Origin: Streptomyces misionensis
GTDB taxonomy: Bacteria; Actinomycetota; Actinomycetes; Streptomycetales; Streptomycetaceae
Direction: 5' to 3'
Assembly: GCF_007896895.1 (NCBI RefSeq)
Contig: NZ_VOGW01000177.1
Span: forward strand, 10,002-74,001
Length of the DNA stretch: 64,000 bases
Position 1 is the stretch's first letter, and each line of letters begins with the position of its first letter. This document shows, in pieces, positions 41,913 through 50,810 of this stretch. The notes below the pieces were generated by a model. The model had not been told where the DNA came from. It was given only the letters and a program-made list of their open reading frames with translations, and searched no databases. The position numbers and the translations under genes were made by a program.

Positions 41913-42938
41913 ATGCGCATCGGAGTACTCACCGCAGGCGGCGACTGCCCCGGCCTCAACGCCGTGATCCGTTCGGTCGTGCACCGGGCGGTGACGCAGT
42001 ACGACGACGAGATCATCGGTTTCGAGGACGGCTACCGGGGTCTGCTCGACCGTCACTACCGGACCCTCGACCTGGACGCGGTCGGCGGCATCCTGGCCCT
42101 CGGCGGCACCATCCTCGGCTCGTCCCGCCTGGAGCGCGACCGGCTCCGGGAGGCCTGTGAGCGGGCCACCGACATGGTCGAGGAGTTCGGCATCGACGCG
42201 CTGATCCCGATCGGCGGCGAGGGCACCCTGACGGCGGCCCGGATGCTCTCCGACGCGGGCCTGCCGGTCGTCGGCGTGCCCAAGACGATCGACAACGACA
42301 TCTCCTCCACCGACCGCACCTTCGGCTTCGACACCGCCGTCGGGGTCGCCACCGAGGCGATGGACCGGCTGAAGACCACCGCCGAGTCCCACCAGCGGGT
42401 GATGGTGGTCGAGGTCATGGGGCGGCACGCCGGCTGGATCGCCCTGGAGTCCGGCATGGCCGCCGGCGCCCACGGCATCTGCCTGCCCGAGCGGCCCTTC
42501 GACCCGGCCGACCTGGTCAAGATGGTCGAGGAGCGCTTCGCCCGCGGCAAGAAGTTCGCCGTCATCTGCGTCGCCGAGGGCGCCCACCCGGCCGAGGGCA
42601 CCATGGACTACGGCAAGGGCGAGATCGACCAGTACGGCCACGAGCGCTTCCAGGGCATCGGCACCGCGCTGGCGTACGAGCTGGAGCGGCGCCTCGGCAA
42701 GGAGGCCAAGCCGGTCATCCTCGGCCATGTGCAGCGCGGCGGCGTGCCCACCGCTTACGACCGCGTCCTCGCCACCCGCTTCGGCTGGCACGCCGTGGAG
42801 GCCGCCCACCGGGGCGACTTCGGCAAGATGACCGCCCTGCGCGGCACCGACGTCCTGATGGTCCCGCTGGCGGAGGCGGTCACCGAGCTGAAGACGGTCC
42901 CGAAGAGCCGGATGGAGGAGGCGGAGTCGGTCTTCTGA
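41913..42938 (+). CDS. pfkA: 6-phosphofructokinase
   Basis: A 341-residue enzyme phosphorylating fructose 6-phosphate. Blocks are GVLTAGGDCPGLNAVIR, GGTILGSSR, IPIGGEGTL and PKTIDNDISSTDRTFGFDTAV. The residue after Glu in GGEGT is Gly, the ATP-type choice rather than the Asp of pyrophosphate-dependent enzymes, although Lys in PKTIDND is the residue also found in pyrophosphate enzymes. ATP use is therefore likely. The ATG at 41913 follows GCAGGAGACACAGCACG. Confidence 0.92.
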   Translation: MRIGVLTAGGDCPGLNAVIRSVVHRAVTQYDDEIIGFEDGYRGLLDRHYRTLDLDAVGGILALGGTILGSSRLERDRLREACERATDMVEEFGIDALIPIGGEGTLTAARMLSDAGLPVVGVPKTIDNDISSTDRTFGFDTAVGVATEAMDRLKTTAESHQRVMVVEVMGRHAGWIALESGMAAGAHGICLPERPFDPADLVKMVEERFARGKKFAVICVAEGAHPAEGTMDYGKGEIDQYGHERFQGIGTALAYELERRLGKEAKPVILGHVQRGGVPTAYDRVLATRFGWHAVEAAHRGDFGKMTALRGTDVLMVPLAEAVTELKTVPKSRMEEAESVF

Positions 42939-42948
42939 CCGGCCCGCG

Positions 42949-42974
42949 CCGCCGGGGGTGCCTTCCCCCGGCGG
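42949..42974. terminator. Bidirectional terminator between pfkA and the ABC operon
   Basis: CCGCCGGGGG and its complement form a perfect 10-bp stem with a 6-base loop, starting 10 bases after the pfkA stop and ending 10 bases before the converging permease stop. Confidence 0.75.
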
Positions 42975-42984
42975 TTCCCCGGCG

Positions 42985-43812
42985 TCACCCCTTGACCGCG
43001 CCGCCCAGTGCGAAGCCGTTGCCGAGGCGGCGGGCGACCAGGGCGTAGAGCAGGATCACCGGGGTCGAGTAGACGACGGAGAAGGCGGCCAGCTGCCCGT
43101 AGGCGACCATGCCGCGGTTGCCGAAGAAGTCGTTGACGCTGACCGAGGCGGGCATCCGGTCCGGGCTGAGCAGCAGCATGAAGGGGACGAAGAAGTTGCC
43201 CCACATCATCACGAACGAGAACACCGTGACGACGGCGAGGCCCGGACCCATCAGGGGCAGCACGATCCGCAGCAGCGACTGGAGCGGGGAGGCCCCGTCG
43301 GTCCAGGCCGCCTCCTCCAGCTCCCTCGGCACGCCGTCCATGAAGTTCTTCATCAGCCAGATGGCGAACGGCAGCTGGGTGGCGGCGAAGAACAGGATCG
43401 TGCCCTGGAAGGTGTCGATCAGGTTCACCCGGACGAACAGTGCGTAGACCGGCACCATGATCGCCGTGATGGGCAGGCTGGTGGCGAACAGGATCGTCAG
43501 CAGGAACGGCCGGTTGAGCCGGGAGCGGAACCGGGAGAGCGGATAGGCGGCCAGCGCGGCGCAGGCGACGGTCAGGGCGGTGGCGAACCCGCACAGGATC
43601 AGGCTGTTGAGCAGCGGGGTGTAGGTGATCTCCGGGGTCAGGACCGCCCGGAAGTTGCCCAGGGTGAGCGCGTGCGGGAGCCGTACCCGCAGACCGGCGC
43701 GCGGGTCCACGCTCGACAGGACCACCCAGGCCAGCGGCAGCGCGAACGCGGCGGCCACCAGCAGCAGACAGGCGTCCGCGGCGAGCCTTCGGGCGGGGCG
43801 GGAGCGGGCCAT
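42985..43812 (-). CDS. Carbohydrate ABC permease, MalG type
   Basis: A 275-residue inner membrane permease with about six helices. The EAA loop is visible as ELEEAAWTDGASPLQSLLRIVLPLMGPG. Its ATG shares one base with the upstream permease stop (TGATG). It forms the channel with the next protein for a sugar or oligosaccharide. No ATPase gene is in the operon; a shared MsiK-type ATPase is the usual solution in Streptomyces. Confidence 0.9.
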   Translation of the reverse strand: MARSRPARRLAADACLLLVAAAFALPLAWVVLSSVDPRAGLRVRLPHALTLGNFRAVLTPEITYTPLLNSLILCGFATALTVACAALAAYPLSRFRSRLNRPFLLTILFATSLPITAIMVPVYALFVRVNLIDTFQGTILFFAATQLPFAIWLMKNFMDGVPRELEEAAWTDGASPLQSLLRIVLPLMGPGLAVVTVFSFVMMWGNFFVPFMLLLSPDRMPASVSVNDFFGNRGMVAYGQLAAFSVVYSTPVILLYALVARRLGNGFALGGAVKG

Positions 43813-44669
43813 CAGACCTCCGTCCGCAGCAGCCGCAGGTACACGACCGAGAACAGGGAGCCGACCAGCAGCAGGAGCAGGGCGACCGCGGTGCCGTAGC
43901 CGATCATGCTGTTCTGGAAGGCCTGTTCGTACATGAACAGCGGCAGGGTCTGGCTCCTGTTGCCCGGGCCGCCCCGGGTCATCACCCAGATCAGCCCGAA
44001 CACCGAGAGGGTCTGGAGGGTGTTGAGCATGAGGTTGGTGCCGATGGAACGGCGGATCATCGGCAGGGTGACGTGCCACAGCCGCCGCCAGCCGCCCGCC
44101 CCGTCCACCTCGGCGGCCTCCGTGATCTCGGCCGGGATCTCGTCCAGCGCGGCCGAGTAGACCAGCATCGAGAACGCGGTCCCGCGCCACACGTTGGCGA
44201 ACGACACCGCGAGGATCGGCAGCGTGTACAGCCAGTTCTGGCGCGGCAGGTGGAGCCAGCCGAGGACGGCGTCCAAGGTGCCCTCGCGCCGGAAGAACGC
44301 GTACAGCAGGAACCCCGCCACCACCTCCGGCAGCACCCACGCGGTGACCACCACCGCGCCGGCCACCGCCCGCACCGGCCGTGACGCCCGCTTCATCAGC
44401 GCGGCCAGCGCGAGCCCCAGGGTGTTCTGCCCGACGATCGAGGACAGCACGGTGAACACCAGCGTCAGCCACACGGCGTTGCGGAAGTCGGCGTCCGTGA
44501 AGGCCCGGCGGAAGTTGGCGAACCCGACGAAGGAGGAGTGCGCCTGGCCGGTCAGTTGCAGGTCGGTGAAGGCGATGAGGACGCAGTAGGCGATGGGTCC
44601 GGCGAGGAAGAGCAGCAGCAGGACGACGGCGGGCGCGAGCGGGAGGGCCCGGGTGAGCCGCTGCCTCAC
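43812..44669 (-). CDS. Carbohydrate ABC permease, MalF type
   Basis: A 285-residue permease with about six helices. The EAA loop is EIPAEITEAAEVDGAGGWRRLWHVTLPMI (residues ~180-208). The N-terminal signal-anchor is ALPLAPAVVLLLLFLAGPIAYCVL. The GTG overlaps the binding-protein stop (GTGA). Confidence 0.9.
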   Translation of the reverse strand: MRQRLTRALPLAPAVVLLLLFLAGPIAYCVLIAFTDLQLTGQAHSSFVGFANFRRAFTDADFRNAVWLTLVFTVLSSIVGQNTLGLALAALMKRASRPVRAVAGAVVVTAWVLPEVVAGFLLYAFFRREGTLDAVLGWLHLPRQNWLYTLPILAVSFANVWRGTAFSMLVYSAALDEIPAEITEAAEVDGAGGWRRLWHVTLPMIRRSIGTNLMLNTLQTLSVFGLIWVMTRGGPGNRSQTLPLFMYEQAFQNSMIGYGTAVALLLLLVGSLFSVVYLRLLRTEV

Positions 44670-46042
44670 CTGCGGACCACCACCTGGCCGTCGGTGACGT
44701 CCTTGAGCGCGGCGTCGTAGTCACCCGCCGCCCGCGCCACCGACCGGTCGCCGGTCGTCACGCTCTCCATCGCCTCCTGGATGGCCGTCGACACCTTCGG
44801 GTACGCGGGGAACGCTGGCCGGTAGTGGGTCGTGGCCACCAGCTCGGTGAAGAACCTGATCCCGGGCTGGGCGCCGATGTAGGCGGGGTCGGCGGCGACG
44901 TCCTCGCGCACGGCGATGCCGGAGTTGGCGATGTACCACCTGCGCGCGTTGTCCTTGGTCTGGAGCGTCCTGACGAAGTCGAAGGCGAGGCCGGGGTGGG
45001 CGGCGCGGGCCGGCACGGACCAGGCCCAGCCGCCGGACATGCTCACCTTGCCGGGCGCCTGCCCGTGCTGGGTCGGCATGTGGGCGAGCCCCAACTCCTT
45101 GGACCAGCCGGGCCATTCGTGGCCGCTGCCGGGCAGCCAGTCCTGCGGCAGCCAGGAGCCGTCCAGGTCGATGCCGAGCTTGCCCTGGGGGAGGAGTTCA
45201 CCGCGCACGGTGGTGGCGTGGTTGGGGTCGAGGGCGTCGGAGACGTCCGGGCCGAGCTTCTCCGCGAAGACCGTCCGCAGGAAGGCGAGCGAGTCCCGGA
45301 ACCCCCGGCTGCCGGTGATCCACTTCTTGCTCGTGGCGTCGTACAACGGGTCGCTCTTCCCGTCGTTCGTACCGTAGAGCAGCTCCTCGAAGCCCTGCAT
45401 GGCGGCCTGTTCGCCCGCCGCCTTGCCGGTGTAGACGTTGAGCGGGGTGACACCGGGGACCTTCCGCTTGATGGTGCGGGCGGCGGCGAGGATGTCGTCC
45501 CAGGTCCTCGGCTGCCAGTCGGTGGGCAGCCCCGCCGCGCGGAACACCCGCTTGTCGTACCAGAGTCCGCGGGTGTCGGTGCCGTCCGGGACGCCGTACG
45601 TCCTGCCGTCCGCCCCCTTGACCGCGGCCGTCGCCGTGTCGATGAAGCGCCCCCAGTCCGGCCATGTGCGCAGATACGCGTCGAGGGGCTTCAAGTAGCC
45701 GCTGGTGATGTCGGAGTTGATGAGGAAGGTGTCCTCGTAGACCAGGTCCGGGGCGGTGCGCGGGGAGCGCAGCATCTGCTGGAGCTTGGTGTAGTACTCC
45801 GAGTCCGGCGCCTTGATCGGCACCAACTCGACCTTCTTGCCCGGGTGTTCGCGCTCGAACTGCTTCTTGATCCCGGCGAGGTAGGTGTCCATCACCTTGA
45901 CGGAGTTGTCGGTGGACTGCTTGTACGACACCTTCAGCGTGTTCGGTCCGGAGTCGGAACCGGTGCCGCACGCGCTGAGGGCGCAGGCGGCGAGGACGGT
46001 GGTGAGGAGGGCGGAGAGAGCGGCGGTGGGGCGCACGGGCAT
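44666..46042 (-). CDS. Extracellular sugar-binding lipoprotein
   Basis: A 458-residue solute-binding protein of the family 1 (maltose-type) class. A lipoprotein signal ends at LSAC with Cys25 as the lipidation site. Typical motifs include APDLVYEDTF, YGVPDGTDTRGLWYDKRVF and WSVPARAAHPGLAFDFVR. AGGAGGTC lies directly before the ATG at 46042. It is the first gene of the importer operon. The sugar is not predictable, and no LacI or ROK regulator is adjacent. Confidence 0.9.
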   Translation of the reverse strand: MPVRPTAALSALLTTVLAACALSACGTGSDSGPNTLKVSYKQSTDNSVKVMDTYLAGIKKQFEREHPGKKVELVPIKAPDSEYYTKLQQMLRSPRTAPDLVYEDTFLINSDITSGYLKPLDAYLRTWPDWGRFIDTATAAVKGADGRTYGVPDGTDTRGLWYDKRVFRAAGLPTDWQPRTWDDILAAARTIKRKVPGVTPLNVYTGKAAGEQAAMQGFEELLYGTNDGKSDPLYDATSKKWITGSRGFRDSLAFLRTVFAEKLGPDVSDALDPNHATTVRGELLPQGKLGIDLDGSWLPQDWLPGSGHEWPGWSKELGLAHMPTQHGQAPGKVSMSGGWAWSVPARAAHPGLAFDFVRTLQTKDNARRWYIANSGIAVREDVAADPAYIGAQPGIRFFTELVATTHYRPAFPAYPKVSTAIQEAMESVTTGDRSVARAAGDYDAALKDVTDGQVVVRR

Positions 46043-46156
46043 GACCTCCTGCGGGCACACGTGGAAAGTGGCCTGGTGGTAGCCGTGAAGGTAAGAGCGG
46101 CGGTCCGGCCGGGTCAATGCGTGTGCACGGTAAGGAAGTTCGCGATCTCTCCCGGC

Positions 46157-46846
46157 TCAGTGCCGCTGCGGCACCCAGCGGTACACCAGCTCCGGCCGTC
46201 CCACCTGGCCGTACAGCGGGCTGCGCGCGGCCCGGCCGGTGTCCACCAGGTGCTCCAGGTAGCGGCGCGCGGTAATCCGGGAGATGCCCACCACCTCGGC
46301 GACCCCGGCCGCGGTCAGACCGTCGGCCGCCTCGCGCAGCGCGCCGGTCACCCGCTCCAGGGTGGGCCCGCTGAGCCCCTTGGGCAGCGCGGCCGGCGCC
46401 GGGGCCCGCAGCACCGCGAGCGCCCGGTCCACCTCGTCCTGCCCGCTCGCCTCGCCCGCCGCGCCCCGGAACTCGGCGTAGCGCACCAGCCGGTCCCGCA
46501 GGGTGGCGAAGGTGAACGGCTTGAGCACGTACTGCACCACGCCCAGCGAGACGCCCTCGCGCACCATCGCCAGATCCCGGGCCGAGGTCACCGCGATCAC
46601 GTCCGCGTGGTGCCCCGAGGCGCGCAGCGAGCGGGCGAACTGGAGGCCGTGCACATCGGGCAGGTGCAGATCGAGCAGGAGCAGGTCCACCGCCGTGCGG
46701 TCCAGGACGCGCCGGGCCTCGGCGCCCGTGCGGGCCTTGGCGACCGCGACGAAGCCCGGCACCCGGCCCACGTACAGCTCGTGCGCGTCGGCGGCGACGG
46801 GATCGTCCTCCACCACGAGCACTCTGATCGGTCTGCCGTCGCTCAC
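46157..46846 (-). CDS. CitB/DpiA-type response regulator
   Basis: A 229-residue regulator. The receiver domain has VLVVEDDPVAA, the phospho-acceptor Asp in LLLLDLHLPDVHG and Lys in YVLKPF. The C-terminal winged HTH (GVAEVVGISRITARRYLEHLVDTG) is of the CitB/DcuR class. The GTG overlaps the sensor kinase stop (GTGA). It probably controls the divergent dicarboxylate symporter. Confidence 0.9.
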   Translation of the reverse strand: MSDGRPIRVLVVEDDPVAADAHELYVGRVPGFVAVAKARTGAEARRVLDRTAVDLLLLDLHLPDVHGLQFARSLRASGHHADVIAVTSARDLAMVREGVSLGVVQYVLKPFTFATLRDRLVRYAEFRGAAGEASGQDEVDRALAVLRAPAPAALPKGLSGPTLERVTGALREAADGLTAAGVAEVVGISRITARRYLEHLVDTGRAARSPLYGQVGRPELVYRWVPQRH

Positions 46847-48471
46847 GCCGCACCGCCCTTGGCAGGGGCGGGCGCCGGGCGCAGCGGCAGCCGCGCCTCG
46901 AAGACCGCGCCCCCGTCCGCCGACGCGTCGGAGACCGTCAGCGTGCCCTCGCGCCGGGTGACCGCCTGGCGCACCAGGGCGAGCCCGAGGCCGCGCCCGC
47001 CGGGCCCGGCCGGTTTGGTGGAGAAGCCGCGCTCGAACACCAGGTCGGCGTGGCCGGGGTCGACGCCGGGGCCGGTGTCGGTGACCCGGAGCACCAGTTC
47101 GGCCGCCGAGGCGTACGCCGTCACGGTCACCCGCGCCCGCGCGCTGCCCCGCGCCGCGTCCACCGCGTTGTCGATCAGGTTGCCGAGGATGGTCACCAGG
47201 TCCCGGGCGGGCAGGTCGTCGGGCAGCAGGCCGTCGTCCAGGCGGCTGTCGGAGGACACCACCAGCTCCACGCCCCGCTCGTTGGCCTGGGAGGTCTTGC
47301 CCAGCAGCAGTGCCGCGAGCACCGGCTCGCTCACCGCCGCCACCACCTGGTCGGTCAGCGCCTGCGCCAGCTCCAGCTCGGCGGTGGCGAACTCCACGGC
47401 CTCCTCGGCCCGGCCCAGCTCGATCAGCGACACCACGGTGTGCAGCCGGTTCGCCGCCTCGTGGGCCTGCGAGCGCAGCGCCTGGGTGAAGCCCCGCTCG
47501 GTGTCCAGCTCGCCCATCAGCGACTGGAGTTCGGTGACATCGCGCAGGGTGACGACCGTACCGCGGTGCTCGCCGCCGGAGACGGGAGAGGTGTTGACCA
47601 CCAGCACCCGGGAGGCGGTCAGGTGCACCTCGTCCACCCGGGGGCGCGAGGACAGCAGCGCGCCGGTCAGCGGGGCGGGCAGGCCGAGTCCGGCGACCGA
47701 GCGGCCCACCACGTCCTCGCCCACGCCCAGCAGTTCCCGCCCGCCGTCGTTGATCAGCGCCACCCGGTACCGTCCGTCCAGCATCAGCAGCCCCTCGCGG
47801 ACCGCGTGCAGCGCCGCCTGGTGGTAGTCGTGCATCCGGCTCAGCTCGGTGGCGTTCATGTTGTGGGTGTGGCGGCGCAGCCGGGCGTTGACGACGTACG
47901 TGCCGACCGCGCCCAGCAGCAGCGCCCCGCCGGCCACCCCGAGCAGCGCCGTGACCTGGTCCTGGAGGCGCTCGCTGATCCGGTCCACGGTGATGCCGGC
48001 GCTGACCAGGCCGACGATCCGGCCGCCGTCCGTCACGGGGGTCACCGCGCGCACGGAGGGGCCGAGGGTGCCGGTGTAGGTCTCGGTGAAGGTGCGGCCC
48101 CGCCGGGCGGGGGCGGTGGTGCCGAGGAAGCGTTTGCCGATCTGGCGGCGGTCCGGGTGGGTCCAGCGGATGCCGTCCGGATTCATGATCGTGACGAAGT
48201 CGACGTTGGCGTCCCGGGTGACCTTCAGGGCGTACGGCTCCAGGGCCGCGGTCGGGTCCGGGGTGCGGATCGCGTCACGGACCGTGGGGGTGTCGGCGAT
48301 CGAACGGGCCACCGCGGTGGCCTGCCGGGCGGCCGCGTCCTCGGCCTGCCGTCGGTCGCTGACGTAGGTGAACAGCGCGTATCCGGCCACGACCACCGCT
48401 ATCAGCACGGCCTGCATGGCGAACAGCTGGCCCGCCAGGCTGCGGGGACGGGTCAGGGACGGAAGACGCAT
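46843..48471 (-). CDS. CitA/DcuS-type sensor histidine kinase
   Basis: A 542-residue membrane kinase. TM1 is near residues 14-34 and TM2 near 180-200. The periplasmic PAS-like sensor between them has DFVTIMNPDGIRWTHPDRRQIGKRF (residues ~91-115), the CitA/DcuS citrate- or C4-acid-sensing pattern. A cytoplasmic PAS domain is followed by the phospho-acceptor His in LRSQAHEAANRLHTVVSL, then the N box NLIDNAVDAA and G boxes. The ATG is at 48471. It diverges from the symporter whose substrates it likely senses. Confidence 0.9.
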   Translation of the reverse strand: MRLPSLTRPRSLAGQLFAMQAVLIAVVVAGYALFTYVSDRRQAEDAAARQATAVARSIADTPTVRDAIRTPDPTAALEPYALKVTRDANVDFVTIMNPDGIRWTHPDRRQIGKRFLGTTAPARRGRTFTETYTGTLGPSVRAVTPVTDGGRIVGLVSAGITVDRISERLQDQVTALLGVAGGALLLGAVGTYVVNARLRRHTHNMNATELSRMHDYHQAALHAVREGLLMLDGRYRVALINDGGRELLGVGEDVVGRSVAGLGLPAPLTGALLSSRPRVDEVHLTASRVLVVNTSPVSGGEHRGTVVTLRDVTELQSLMGELDTERGFTQALRSQAHEAANRLHTVVSLIELGRAEEAVEFATAELELAQALTDQVVAAVSEPVLAALLLGKTSQANERGVELVVSSDSRLDDGLLPDDLPARDLVTILGNLIDNAVDAARGSARARVTVTAYASAAELVLRVTDTGPGVDPGHADLVFERGFSTKPAGPGGRGLGLALVRQAVTRREGTLTVSDASADGGAVFEARLPLRPAPAPAKGGAA

Positions 48472-48627
48472 GCCAGCCAGTGTGCCCCCCGGTCGTGGCG
48501 TGAACTAAATGAACGCAAGCGTGACCGCCCTCACAGGCCGGGAGATAGTCACCGCGTTCCCCAGCACCATCCCGGACGTGAGCCGCACGCCGGTCGTGCA
48601 CCGACGAAGACGTCAAGGAGGGCAGCC

Positions 48628-50004
48628 GTGGCCGCCACCACTCCCGATACGGCACCTGCCGCACCCCGCGCCAAGCGGGACCGGACCCATTACCTGTACA
48701 TCGCCGTCATCGTGGCGGTCGTGCTCGGCATCGCGGTCGGTCTGATCTGGCCGGACGCCGCGGTGAAGCTCCAGCCGCTGGGCACCGGGTTCGTCAACCT
48801 GATCAAGATGATGATCTCGCCGATCATCTTCTGCACCATCGTGCTCGGCATCGGGTCCGTGCGGAAGGCCGCCAAGGTGGGCGCCGTCGGCGGCATAGCC
48901 CTCGGCTACTTCCTCGTGATGTCGCTGGTCGCCCTCGCCATCGGGCTCGTCGTCGGCAATGTGCTGCACCCGGGCTCCGGGCTCCACCTGACGAACGCGC
49001 TCAAGCAGACGGGGCAGGCGCAGGTCGGCCAGGACGCGCTGCCGCCCGTGGACTTCGTGCTGTCGATCATCCCCAAGACGTTCGTGTCCGCCTTCACCGA
49101 GGGCCAGGTCCTCCAGACGCTGCTGGTCGCCCTGCTCGCCGGGTTCGCCCTCCAGGCCATGGGCGCGGCCGGGCAGCCGGTGCTGCGCGGCGTCGAGCAC
49201 CTCCAGCGGCTGGTCTTCCGCATCCTGTCCATGGTGATGTGGGCGGCGCCCCTCGGCGCGTTCGGCGCGATCGCGGCGGTCACCGGCTCGGCCGGCCTGG
49301 ACGCGCTCAAGAGCCTCGCCGTGCTGATGCTCGGCTTCTACATCACCTGTGTCCTCTTCGTCTTCGTGGTGCTCGGCGCCGTGCTGCGCCTGGTGGCCGG
49401 GGTCAACGTCTTCTCCCTGTGCAAGTACCTGGCGCGGGAGTTCCTGCTGATCCTGTCCACGTCCTCCTCCGAGTCCGCGCTGCCCCGGCTGATCGCGAAG
49501 ATGGAGCACCTGGGCGTGAGCAAGCCGGTCGTCGGCATCACCGTGCCGACCGGGTACTCCTTCAACCTCGACGGCACGATGATCTACATGACCATGGCGT
49601 CGCTGTTCATCGCGGACGCGCTGGGCACCCCGATGTCGGTGGGCGAGCAGATCCCGCTGCTGCTGTTCCTGCTGCTGGCGTCCAAGGGCGCGGCCGGTGT
49701 GAGTGGGGCGGGCCTCGCCACCCTGGCCGGCGGCCTCCAGTCGCACAAGCCCGCGCTGGTGGACGGCGTCGGCCTGATCGTCGGCATCGACCGGTTCATG
49801 AGCGAGGCGCGGGCGCTGACCAACTTCGCGGGCAACGCGATCGCCACCGTGCTGGTGGGGACGTGGACCAAGGAGATCGACAAGGCGCGGGTGCGGCAGG
49901 TGCTCGCCGGCGAGCTGCCGTTCGACGAGACGACGCTCGACGTGCAGGCGAGTACGGTCGCCGAGGTCCCCGAGCCCCGCAAGGAGCGGCTGGCCAAGGC
50001 CTGA
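48628..50004 (+). CDS. dctA: Dicarboxylate/cation symporter DctA family
   Basis: A 458-residue glutamate-transporter-fold carrier for C4-dicarboxylates. Features are the IKMMISPIIFCTIVLGIGS region, the serine-rich hairpin ILSTSSSESALPRLI, VPTGYSFNLDGTMIYM and GVSGAGLATLAG, which together hold the substrate and cation sites. AAGGAGG lies 6 bases before the GTG start. It is divergent from the CitA/DpiA-like pair, its probable regulator. Confidence 0.92.
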   Translation: MAATTPDTAPAAPRAKRDRTHYLYIAVIVAVVLGIAVGLIWPDAAVKLQPLGTGFVNLIKMMISPIIFCTIVLGIGSVRKAAKVGAVGGIALGYFLVMSLVALAIGLVVGNVLHPGSGLHLTNALKQTGQAQVGQDALPPVDFVLSIIPKTFVSAFTEGQVLQTLLVALLAGFALQAMGAAGQPVLRGVEHLQRLVFRILSMVMWAAPLGAFGAIAAVTGSAGLDALKSLAVLMLGFYITCVLFVFVVLGAVLRLVAGVNVFSLCKYLAREFLLILSTSSSESALPRLIAKMEHLGVSKPVVGITVPTGYSFNLDGTMIYMTMASLFIADALGTPMSVGEQIPLLLFLLLASKGAAGVSGAGLATLAGGLQSHKPALVDGVGLIVGIDRFMSEARALTNFAGNAIATVLVGTWTKEIDKARVRQVLAGELPFDETTLDVQASTVAEVPEPRKERLAKA

Positions 50005-50016
50005 GCCCCCTGTTCT

Positions 50017-50057
50017 CCGGATGTCCGGCCCCGCCTGAACCGGGGCCGGGCATCCGG
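50017..50057. terminator. Bidirectional terminator between dctA and tetR
   Basis: A 17-bp stem (CCGGATGTCCGGCCCCG and its complement, one wobble) with a 7-base loop lies between the converging stops. Confidence 0.8.
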
Positions 50058-50067
50058 CGTTTCGGCG

Positions 50068-50691
50068 TCAGGAGCCGGAACTCACCTCGGCCACCAGGGC
50101 GGTGGCCGACTCGGCGGGCACGCCGGCCGCGGTCAGGACGGTGACCGTGGCGCAACGGCCCGCCTCCCGCGCCGGCAGCAGACCGTCGTTGACGGCCTCC
50201 ATCACCGCGAACAGGGTCTGCTCGTGCACGTAGGCCAGTGCCGGCGCGGGCAGCGGCGAGGTGAACACCCCTTCGTCCAGGCCCTGCTGGAGCACCCTGA
50301 TCTTGGCCGCGCGCACCGGGGCGAGCCGCTCGCGGATGCCCTGGACGGTGACCGTACGCTGGGCGAGCGCGATCAGCAGCCGGTAGCGGTCCGCGGTCGC
50401 CCAGAGCGCCAGCACCGAGCGGGCCAGGGCCCTCGCCGGGTCGTCCGCCCCCGTGCGCGCCGCCGCGTCCGCGTCCGCCAGGGCCTGCACGGCCTCGTCG
50501 GTGAGGGTGCTGATCAGCGCCTCGCGGCTCGGGAAGTGGCCGTAGACGGTCCGTCGTACGACTCCGGCGGCGCGCGCGATCTGGTCCATGGAGGCATCCG
50601 GGTCGCGCAGCAGCTCGGCGAGGGCGACGTCGAGGATGCGGCGCCGGTTCGCGTCGGCGCGGCTGGGGTTACCCGTGGTCATGGCAGTCAT
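50068..50691 (-). CDS. TetR-family repressor of the adjacent efflux pump
   Basis: A 207-residue regulator. The HTH is MDQIARAAGVVRRTVYGHFPSREALI. A second ATG three codons downstream (50682) is an alternative start. It is divergent from a 14-helix efflux pump, with three 18-bp palindromes in the 119-bp spacer. This is the classical arrangement of a drug-responsive repressor that controls itself and the pump. Confidence 0.9.
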   Translation of the reverse strand: MTAMTTGNPSRADANRRRILDVALAELLRDPDASMDQIARAAGVVRRTVYGHFPSREALISTLTDEAVQALADADAAARTGADDPARALARSVLALWATADRYRLLIALAQRTVTVQGIRERLAPVRAAKIRVLQQGLDEGVFTSPLPAPALAYVHEQTLFAVMEAVNDGLLPAREAGRCATVTVLTAAGVPAESATALVAEVSSGS

Positions 50692-50711
50692 TCTGCACGT
50701 CCTCTCGCGAG

Positions 50712-50774
50712 TTGCACAGCACTGTGCAACGGCGTACATTGCACATCGTTGTGCAATTGCACGCTGCTGTGCAA
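50712..50774. promoter_or_regulatory. Three tandem TetR operators
   Basis: Three 18-bp inverted repeats with TTGCAC and GTGCAA ends: TTGCACAGCACTGTGCAA (50712-50729), TTGCACATCGTTGTGCAA (50739-50756) and TTGCACGCTGCTGTGCAA (50757-50774). Their starts are 27 and 18 bp apart, and the last two abut directly. Confidence 0.85.
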
Positions 50775-50810
50775 GTCCCGACGCGAATCCGAGGAAGGCA
50801 AACCGCTGCC

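Noticed and set aside
48509-48745. Small frames in the sensor-kinase/dctA spacer
   Set aside because: They overlap the dctA start in another frame, lack ribosome sites and have random composition.
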